Shown in pieces: positions 13,483 through 18,616 of a stretch of DNA of 20,250 nt. The number at the start of each line of letters is the position of its first letter. Positions within the stretch are counted from its first letter, which is position 1. Below the pieces are notes generated by a model. That model was not told the DNA's origin. It saw only the letters and a program-made list of their open reading frames with translations, and did not search any database. The DNA comes from CABMGO01 sp964408125 (GTDB lineage: Archaea; Nanobdellota; Nanobdellia; Pacearchaeales; GW2011-AR1): positions 1-20,250 of the forward strand of contig CAYOYC010000011.1 of the NCBI GenBank assembly GCA_964408125.1, written 5' to 3'. A program made the translations under genes and the position numbers.

Positions 13483-13560
13483 TTTTACAAAAACTTCATC
13501 TTCTTTGGCACCGAATATCTCTCTCATTAACTTTAAAAGTGCCGTTTATGTTTATCCTTT

Positions 13561-14952
13561 ATGGATAATGTAATGCTCTATGATTTAATATTTTTAGCTG
13601 TATTTTGTACTGCTGTCTTTTTGTTTTTATATTCACATAGAAAAAATCTTGGAAGAGAGGGTTGGATGTATATGTATAGAACCAAGCTTGGTCTTGTTAA
13701 AATTGAAGAGTTTAGTAAAAAACATTCTAAGTTGTTGCATATATTAAAATATCCTATTATTGTTGTTGGATTTGTTTTAATGATTACAATGATATATCTG
13801 CTTTGTAAGACTGTTTATATTTACATAGCATTTCCTCAGATTTCTGAAATAATAAAGGCCCCTCCTGTAATGCCATTAATACCTTATTTTACACAAATAT
13901 TTGGGGTTGAAAGCTTTATGCCTCCATTTTATTTTGCTTATTTCTTAATTGCTTTAGTTGTGGTTGCTGTTGTTCATGAATTTTCACATGGGATTTATAT
14001 GAGATTGTTTAAAACTAAAATAAAATCAACTGGATTTGCGTTTTTGGGACCTATTCCTGGGGCTTTTGTAGAACAAGATGATAAAGATTTCCACAAAAAG
14101 AAAAATTTTGAGCAAATGGTTGTACTCGGAGCTGGAGTTTTCGCTAATATATTGTTTGCTTTACTATTCTTTTTAATTTTGATTATATTCTTTTATGCTT
14201 CTTATTCTCCAGCTGGATATATTTTTGGTGGTTATGCATATAATGCTGTTAATGTAAGTGAAATTAGTGGTACGGGAAGTACTATTGACGGATTAACCGA
14301 AATATTTGCTGGCAATAAAACTTATTTATATTCTGGAAATTCTTCTGATTTTATTGAAAAATTAGGTGGTACTAATGCAGAATATGTTTTATTATACGAA
14401 AATGCACCCGCAATAAAAAATAATATTTCTGGGGCCATCGTTGGGATAGATAATCAGAAAATAAAAACAAGAGATGATATTTCATTTTATCTACAAGACA
14501 AAAAACCTGGAGATAATGTTCTGATTGAAACTGAAACTAAGAGTATTGTTAAAATATATAATATAACCCTCGCTGAAAATCCTCTTAACTCTAGTGTTGG
14601 ATTTATTGGAATAATGAGTATTCCGAAACAAACTGGTGGAATATTTGAAAAAATTGTTTCTACTTTTAAAAGTTTTAGAGATGATTCTGTTTATTATAAA
14701 GCTAAATATAATCCGGATTTTGCATTTTATATTTATAATTTATTGTGGTGGATTATGATGATAAATCTATTTGTTGGATTATTTAATATGCTTCCTTTGG
14801 GAATCCTCGACGGTGGAAGATTCTTCTACTTGGCTATCTTAATCTTAGTAAAAGACAAAAAAATAGCTGAAAAATCTTTTAAATGGGCAACAAGATTAAT
14901 TGGATTAATATTTTTAATAATGATTTTTGCATGGATTTTTTCTTTAATTTAA
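13561..14952 (+). CDS. site-2 protease-family intramembrane metalloprotease (M50) with PDZ domain
   Basis: This 463-residue membrane protein has the zinc motif HEFSH (residues 139-143) inside a helix (ALVVVAVVHEFSHGIYMRLF), with the second motif NMLPLGILDGG (409-419) supplying the third zinc ligand. About three helices precede the first motif and two follow the second. Between them, about residues 215-365 look extracytoplasmic, with a PDZ-like part (AIVGIDNQKIKTRDDISFYLQDKKPGDNVLIETETKS) that would recognise cleaved substrate ends. Such proteases cut membrane-spanning regulators or signal-peptide remnants. Several Asn sequons occur in the loop. The start is supported by a TATA-like CTTTAAAAG centred about 26 bases upstream; a second ATG at 13573 is less likely. 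The substrate is not known. Confidence 0.9.
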   Translation: MDNVMLYDLIFLAVFCTAVFLFLYSHRKNLGREGWMYMYRTKLGLVKIEEFSKKHSKLLHILKYPIIVVGFVLMITMIYLLCKTVYIYIAFPQISEIIKAPPVMPLIPYFTQIFGVESFMPPFYFAYFLIALVVVAVVHEFSHGIYMRLFKTKIKSTGFAFLGPIPGAFVEQDDKDFHKKKNFEQMVVLGAGVFANILFALLFFLILIIFFYASYSPAGYIFGGYAYNAVNVSEISGTGSTIDGLTEIFAGNKTYLYSGNSSDFIEKLGGTNAEYVLLYENAPAIKNNISGAIVGIDNQKIKTRDDISFYLQDKKPGDNVLIETETKSIVKIYNITLAENPLNSSVGFIGIMSIPKQTGGIFEKIVSTFKSFRDDSVYYKAKYNPDFAFYIYNLLWWIMMINLFVGLFNMLPLGILDGGRFFYLAILILVKDKKIAEKSFKWATRLIGLIFLIMIFAWIFSLI

Positions 14953-14986
14953 ATTTTTAAAAATAGAAAAAATATTTGTCGACGAC

Positions 14987-15012
14987 AAAATAAATTGGCA
15001 ATTTTATTTTTT
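14987..15012 (+). terminator. hairpin and poly-T terminator after the site-2 protease gene
   Basis: AAAATAAATT (14987-14996) pairs, with one bulge, with AATTTTATTTT across a GGC loop. The T-rich arm runs on into six T's at 15007-15012. Just upstream, TTTGTC/GACAAA (about 14975-14989) forms a second small inverted repeat. Confidence 0.6.
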
Positions 15013-15029
15013 GTGTGTTTTTAGAAAAC

Positions 15030-15068
15030 TATTTAAACACTAAACACATTATTTATTCATAAAGAGGT
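15030..15068 (+). promoter_or_regulatory. TATA box and Shine-Dalgarno of the basic micro-protein gene
   Basis: TATTTAAA (15030-15037) predicts transcription from about 15059. Just inside the resulting short leader is GAGGT (15064-15068), ten bases before the GTG at 15079. Unlike the leaderless genes around it, this one appears to use a Shine-Dalgarno interaction. Confidence 0.6.
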
Positions 15069-15078
15069 AAAATAAAAA

Positions 15079-15138
15079 GTGGCTAAAAAGAAAACTGCAA
15101 AGAAGAAATCTGCTCCTAAGAAGAAAAAGAAGAGATAA
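15079..15138 (+). CDS. lysine-rich micro-protein (19 aa), unknown function
   Basis: GTG GCT AAA AAG AAA ... AGA TAA encodes 19 residues, 13 of them Lys or Arg, beginning VAKKKTAKKKSAP. A TATA box at 15030-15037 and a GAGGT ribosome-binding site ten bases before the GTG support real translation. Such tiny basic proteins recur in DPANN genomes, where they could bind DNA, rRNA or other nucleic acid; that role is a guess. The composition is like the tails of histone-like or ribosomal proteins. It sits between the terminator of the site-2 protease gene and Taw1. It is too short to be sure without expression data. Confidence 0.55.
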   Translation: MAKKKTAKKKSAPKKKKKR

Positions 15139-15179
15139 ATATATCTTCTTGCGTAACTTTATAATTTTTTTTATTTATT

Positions 15180-16181
15180 ATGGATTCTATTCGTGCTGGT
15201 CTAAAAAAACAAAAATATGGTCTCGTGGGATATCATAGTGCTGTTCAAATTTGTCATTGGACAAAAAATTCCCTTCGTGGAAAGGGTGGATGTTGGAAAG
15301 AAAAATTTTATGGTATAAAATCACATAAATGCTGTCAGGCTAGCGTTTCTTTATTCAATTGTGAAAATAGGTGTGTGCATTGCTGGAGAAATACTGAATA
15401 TTCTATTCCTAACGAAGTTAAGAATCCGGAAGACCCGGAGAAAATTATAGAAGGATTATTTAATGAAAGAAAAAAACTTTTACTTGGATTCGGTGGGAAT
15501 GATAAAACATACAAGAAAAAATATAAAGATGCATTAACCCCATCTCTTGTTACTTTTTCTTTGACTGGGGAGGCAACTTTGTATCCTCGCCTTGGAGAGA
15601 TGATTAAATTATTACGAAAGAAGAAAATAATAACATTCTTGGTTACGAATGGGCAGAATCCTGAAGCAATTTTAAAATTAAAAAGGGAAGGATCTCTTCC
15701 AACTCAACTTACTATATCTACTAATGCTCCAAATAAAGAACTTTTTAAAAAATGGCATAATTCTTTTAATAAAGATGCGTGGGAAAAATTCAATGGAACA
15801 CTTGGTGTTATGCGTGGGCTGGGGGGAAAATGCAGAAGATGTATCCGGATGACTATTGTTCCGGTTGGGAAGAATAAGAATTCTAGCTTAAATGACTTAA
15901 CTAATATGACAGATGGGCTTGTTCCGCAGTATGTTAAAATGATTGAAAAAGCTCAGCCGGATTTCATTCATGTTAAAGGATATACTTCTATTGGGCATGC
16001 TAGAGCGAGGATGGGATATGATAAAATGCCGTGGTTTAAAGATGTTAGAGAATATAGTAAGAAAATACTAAATGAATTACATAAGACTAGTAAAGAGTGG
16101 AAAATTCTTGCTAGTGATGAAAGAAGTTGTGTAGTTGTTATTGGTAAAAGTAAGAAAAATATGAAAATAGTTGAGGCTTAG
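15180..16181 (+). CDS. taw1: 4-demethylwyosine synthase Taw1 (TYW1), radical SAM
   Basis: This 333-residue enzyme condenses N1-methylguanosine-37 of tRNA-Phe with pyruvate to form the tricyclic 4-demethylwyosine. It has the radical-SAM cluster C-x3-C-x2-C as CENRCVHCWR (C61, C65, C68). The first-cluster Cys expected in archaeal TYW1 are also present (C25 in QICHW, C38 in GGCWKEKFYGI, C51 in HKCCQAS). Further signatures: SLTGEATLYPRLGEMIKLL (radical-SAM 'GE' region), VTNGQNPEAI, LTISTNAP and RMTIVPVGKNKN. The archaeal form lacks the flavodoxin domain of the yeast protein, matching this length. It ends four bases before the convergent toxin gene's stop. Only one more gene of the wybutosine pathway would be needed for simple archaeal products; none is seen in the window. 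Confidence 0.96.
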   Translation: MDSIRAGLKKQKYGLVGYHSAVQICHWTKNSLRGKGGCWKEKFYGIKSHKCCQASVSLFNCENRCVHCWRNTEYSIPNEVKNPEDPEKIIEGLFNERKKLLLGFGGNDKTYKKKYKDALTPSLVTFSLTGEATLYPRLGEMIKLLRKKKIITFLVTNGQNPEAILKLKREGSLPTQLTISTNAPNKELFKKWHNSFNKDAWEKFNGTLGVMRGLGGKCRRCIRMTIVPVGKNKNSSLNDLTNMTDGLVPQYVKMIEKAQPDFIHVKGYTSIGHARARMGYDKMPWFKDVREYSKKILNELHKTSKEWKILASDERSCVVVIGKSKKNMKIVEA

Positions 16182-16185
16182 TGCT

Positions 16186-16494
16186 TTAGTTAGTTATTTT
16201 ATGGATTAACTCTTTTCTGGTTAATTCTCTTTTTTCATTTGATAGTTTTAGTAAAAATCTTTTTATCATGCTTTCATGAATTGTGAAAATGTAATTTAAC
16301 TTTATTATGCTATTTTTTGGTAAACCTTCTTTTTTTGTTATAGAAATACCTTTCATGTTTAGATTACTTGTAATTCCCGCTACAATAATATTCCCCATAT
16401 CTTCGAAAAGAACTAACGCTGGTCTAATCTTAATTTCGAAAGTATCTGTATATTGAACTTCCGCTAGGATTATATCACCAAATCTATATTCCAT
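16186..16494 (-). CDS. MazF/PemK-like toxin
   Basis: This 102-residue protein shows the MazF/PemK core: RFGDIILAEVQYTDTFEIKIRPALVLFED (residues 4-32) and IIVAGITSN (36-44). Its RPALVL strand carries the catalytic-type Arg24, and the ITSN strand-end motif is present. The second half (LPKNSIIKLNYIFTIHESMIKRFLLKLS) matches the usual V/I-x-L-D-x-I/L-F-T region with Asn in place of Asp. These proteins cut mRNA. The gene starts inside the antitoxin stop (TAATG, one-base overlap), so the two are cotranslated, and it is convergent with Taw1. Confidence 0.87.
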   Translation of the reverse strand: MEYRFGDIILAEVQYTDTFEIKIRPALVLFEDMGNIIVAGITSNLNMKGISITKKEGLPKNSIIKLNYIFTIHESMIKRFLLKLSNEKRELTRKELIHKITN

Positions 16495-16718
16495 TATACC
16501 TTATCCCAGACCTCATCTTCCTTATTATCCCATAACTCTTTCATCTTTGGTTGCTGGATTTTATGAAGAAATTCGTCATATTGATTTCTTTCTTTGAGTT
16601 TTATTATTATTTTTGCCATTTTTTCTATGATCTCGTTATATGTTTGCTTTGGGTGCTCCTTTGCTAGTTTGAGCATTTCTATTATTCTTTTATCTAGTAG
16701 TATCGTTGATTCTTCCAT
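16494..16718 (-). CDS. antitoxin partner of the MazF/PemK-like toxin
   Basis: This 74-residue helical protein reads MEESTILLDKRIIEMLKLAKEHPKQTYNEIIEKMAK, a short strand and two helices like a ribbon-helix-helix dimerisation unit. A charged C-terminal part follows (FLHKIQQPKMKELWDNKEDEVWDKV) that would wrap the toxin. It precedes the toxin with a one-base overlap, the standard order for MazEF-type pairs. A TATA box (TTTATATA on the minus strand, 16741-16748) is centred 26.5 bases before the ATG. A 9-base inverted repeat spans that promoter, suggesting autoregulation. The sequence family is not one I can name exactly. Confidence 0.8.
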   Translation of the reverse strand: MEESTILLDKRIIEMLKLAKEHPKQTYNEIIEKMAKIIIKLKERNQYDEFLHKIQQPKMKELWDNKEDEVWDKV

Positions 16719-16746
16719 ATATAGTTGGTTATGTATAAACTATATA
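16718..16746. promoter_or_regulatory. inverted-repeat operator over the antitoxin promoter
   Basis: TATATAGTT (16718-16726) and AACTATATA (16738-16746) are perfect 9-base inverted arms separated by 11 bases. The distal arm overlaps the TATA box and the proximal arm begins at the start codon, so a dimer of dimers bound here would shut off transcription. This is the expected layout for an autoregulating antitoxin. Confidence 0.65.
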
Positions 16747-16820
16747 AACCTATTTATTTACTATTAGTAATATATTCTTGATATAATAGTTTTGGAATAG
16801 TATTTGCGGTATAATAGTTA

Positions 16821-16830
16821 TATTTAAATA
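16821..16830 (+). promoter_or_regulatory. TATA box of the zinc-ribbon/AlbA_2 genes
   Basis: TATTTAAATA is centred 27.5 bases before the ATG at 16853, consistent with a leaderless mRNA that runs on through the AlbA_2 gene. Confidence 0.55.
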
Positions 16831-16852
16831 CCAATACTTTATATAATAATAA

Positions 16853-17011
16853 ATGGGGTTGATAGAAATAAAAGGATTTGTGTGTGAACGCTGTTCTCAT
16901 AAGTGGATTTCTAGAGAAAATAGTACCCATATACCAATCGTTTGCCCGGGATGCCATTCCCCTTATTGGAATATTCCTAGAAAAAATAAATTGAAGGGGG
17001 CTAAGAAATAG
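16853..17011 (+). CDS. small zinc-ribbon protein (52 aa)
   Basis: This 52-residue protein reads GFVCERCSHKWISREN, a short spacer, then PIVCPGCHSPYWNIPRKNK. The C-x2-C (C11, C14) and C-x2-C (C31, C34) pairs, with the W-x-x-R and SPYWN-x-PR flanks, are a zinc ribbon of a kind I recognise from short archaeal proteins often found beside toxin or regulatory genes. It probably binds nucleic acid or a protein partner; no catalytic residues are visible. It is followed after 16 bases by the AlbA_2/HATPase gene on the same strand, so the two are probably cotranscribed. It is divergent from the MazF-type pair. A frame on the opposite strand here is only a shadow. Confidence 0.78.
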   Translation: MGLIEIKGFVCERCSHKWISRENSTHIPIVCPGCHSPYWNIPRKNKLKGAKK

Positions 17012-17027
17012 TTTTAAAAAGAAGAAT

Positions 17028-18425
17028 ATGAATAAAGAAAAATTAGAATCTATTTTGCAAGATGGAGAGAATGATAGAGTTGAATTTAAACCCTCGCTAT
17101 CTCAAATAGATGAAATAGTCCAAACTATTTCTGGATTTTCAAACCTAAAGGGCGGAACTATTTTTATTGGTGTAAGCGATTCTGGAAAAATTTTAGGTTG
17201 TGAAATTGGAAAAGACACGATTGAAAGATTAACAAATACCATAAATCAGCATATAGAACCTAGAATTCATCCTGAAATAAATATTGAAAATATAAATGAT
17301 AAAAAAATAATTATTATTAATGTTAATGAGAGTGTTGATAAACCCGTTCTTGCATATTGTAAATTGTATAAACGAGTTGGGAAATCAACGCTTTTCTCTT
17401 CTAGATACGAATTTGAGAAACTTGTCTTGGAAAAACATAAGGAAAGGATTAGATGGGATAATCAAATCTGCCAAAATGCAAAATTGTCTGATATTGATAG
17501 CAATGCGATAAATAATTTTGTAAAATTAGCCAAGAATTCAAAAAGAATAAAAATTGAAAATGAATCTATTGAATTAATTTTAAGAAAACTCGGATTAATG
17601 AATCATGAAGAAATTACTAATGCCGGAATACTTTTGTTTAGCAAAAATCCAAAAGAATTTTTTACCAACACCTTGATTAAATGTGGAAGATTCAAAAATG
17701 AAGAATCGAAAGAATTTATGGATATTAGGGATTTTGACGGGAATCTATTTGATTGCTTGGAAAAATCTATTCTTTTTATTAAAGAGCACATGAAGGTATC
17801 GGCTAGAATAGAAGGATTAGTTAGAAAAGAAGAATGGGAAATTCCTATTGAAGCATTAAGAGAAGCTATTATTAATGCTTTAATCCACAGAGATTATTTA
17901 ATTTCTGGCTTTACATACATAAAGATTTATGATGATAAAATTATTATTTCTAATCCGGGAATTCTGCCTGAACAAATATCTCTAAAAGATTTATATAAAA
18001 AACACGAATCTATACCAAAAAATCCTTTATTGGCTGATGTTTTTTATTATACGGGTTTTATAGACGCATGGGGCAGAGGCATACTAAATATCGTTAATAT
18101 GCTAAAAGATAATGGCTTGGAAAAACCAGAATTTGAGCAAAGTGCGGGTTATTTTAGAATTACTTTCAATAGAAATAGAAGTAAAGACCTTGAAAATGTC
18201 CCTGAAAATGTCCCTGAAAATGTCCCTGAAAAACGTCTTTATGAAATAATGCAAAAGATGATTAAAAATAATAAAATAACAATTCCCGAACTTGCTAAAA
18301 ACCTTGGTGTAAATGAAAAAACGATTAAAAGAGATATTGAAAAATTAAAGAAAGAAGAAAAAATCAAAAGAATTGGTGCAGACAAGGGAGGTTATTGGGA
18401 GGTAATTAAATCAAAGGACGGGTGA
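17028..18425 (+). CDS. AlbA_2 (Schlafen-like)/HATPase/winged-helix protein, COG2865-type
   Basis: This 465-residue protein has three parts. Residues about 10-130 are an AlbA_2 (Schlafen AlbA_2, formerly AAA_4) DNA/RNA-binding domain with ENDRVEFKPSLSQIDEIVQTISGFSNLKGGTIFIGVSDSGKILG. Residues about 265-385 are a HATPase_c_4-type module with EIPIEALREAIINALIHRDY, YDDKIIISNPGILPE and FIDAWGRGILNIV, the N-box and G-box of a GHKL ATP site. A linker with an ENVP repeat (residues about 388-398) leads to a C-terminal winged helix (residues about 405-460, IPELAKNLGVNEKTIKRDIEKLKKEEKIKRIG). Such proteins are widespread as 'ATP-binding' transcription regulators and occur in accessory regions; the regulatory target is unknown. 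Its stop codon lies in the first copy of the GTGACA repeats (18419-18484). Confidence 0.88.
   Translation: MNKEKLESILQDGENDRVEFKPSLSQIDEIVQTISGFSNLKGGTIFIGVSDSGKILGCEIGKDTIERLTNTINQHIEPRIHPEINIENINDKKIIIINVNESVDKPVLAYCKLYKRVGKSTLFSSRYEFEKLVLEKHKERIRWDNQICQNAKLSDIDSNAINNFVKLAKNSKRIKIENESIELILRKLGLMNHEEITNAGILLFSKNPKEFFTNTLIKCGRFKNEESKEFMDIRDFDGNLFDCLEKSILFIKEHMKVSARIEGLVRKEEWEIPIEALREAIINALIHRDYLISGFTYIKIYDDKIIISNPGILPEQISLKDLYKKHESIPKNPLLADVFYYTGFIDAWGRGILNIVNMLKDNGLEKPEFEQSAGYFRITFNRNRSKDLENVPENVPENVPEKRLYEIMQKMIKNNKITIPELAKNLGVNEKTIKRDIEKLKKEEKIKRIGADKGGYWEVIKSKDG
18191..18226 (+). repeat. three exact copies of a 12-base coding repeat
   Basis: TGAAAATGTCCC is repeated three times (18191-18202, 18203-18214, 18215-18226), encoding an ENVP tandem repeat between the HATPase and winged-helix domains. 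The same peptide repeat is familiar from this family, so it is a linker that readily changes in length by slippage. Confidence 0.95.
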
Positions 18426-18484
18426 CAAAAATTTGAAGAGTCAGGTGACAGATTTTTGAGAGAATCCAGGTGACAGATTTTTGA
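18419..18484. repeat. three iterated GTGACA direct repeats
   Basis: CAGGTGACAGATTTTTGA occurs exactly at 18442-18459 and 18467-18484. A degenerate copy (CGGGTGACAAAAATTTGA, 14 of 18 matching) is at 18419-18436 over the AlbA_2 stop codon. Starts are 23 and 25 bases apart, about two helical turns. A short complement of part of the unit, AAAATCTG, occurs at 18500-18507. These could be binding sites for the adjacent regulator, or the end of a mobile element. Confidence 0.85.
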
Positions 18485-18573
18485 AAAGTCTGGGGGGCGA
18501 AAATCTGATTAAATGGTTGGGGGATAGGGCGAGAAATAAAGGAAAATGGAACAAAAAATGAGGGAAAATAACA

Positions 18574-18610
18574 TATATAAACAAAAAAAATGATAAAAGA
18601 ACAAGAGAGG
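18574..18610 (+). promoter_or_regulatory. TATA box and Shine-Dalgarno of the GLUG-repeat adhesin
   Basis: TATATAAA (18574-18581) predicts transcription from about 18603. The ATG at 18590 lies upstream of that point, whereas the GTG at 18617 lies just after GAGAGG (18605-18610) with a six-base gap, so the GTG is the best start. Confidence 0.62.
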
Positions 18611-18616
18611 ATAAAA

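Noticed and set aside
13474..13527. 17-codon minus-strand ORF (MREIFGAKEDEVFVKLE) overlapping the HEPN 3' end
   Set aside because: It reads like protein and could be a gene remnant, but it is too short, overlaps a real gene and has no visible promoter, so I cannot support it.
16754..16957. 67-residue minus-strand ORF
   Set aside because: It overlaps the plus-strand zinc-ribbon gene at 16853-17011, whose Cys motifs are clear, and has no recognisable features.
18491..18534. Possible G-quadruplex in the G-rich stretch before the adhesin
   Set aside because: The G runs (6, 2, 5, 3) are spaced too unevenly, with long loops, to claim a stable fold.
18590..18592. ATG giving a longer adhesin with nine extra residues
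   Set aside because: It lies upstream of the transcript start predicted from the TATA box at 18574-18581, while the GTG at 18617 has a GAGAGG ribosome-binding site.
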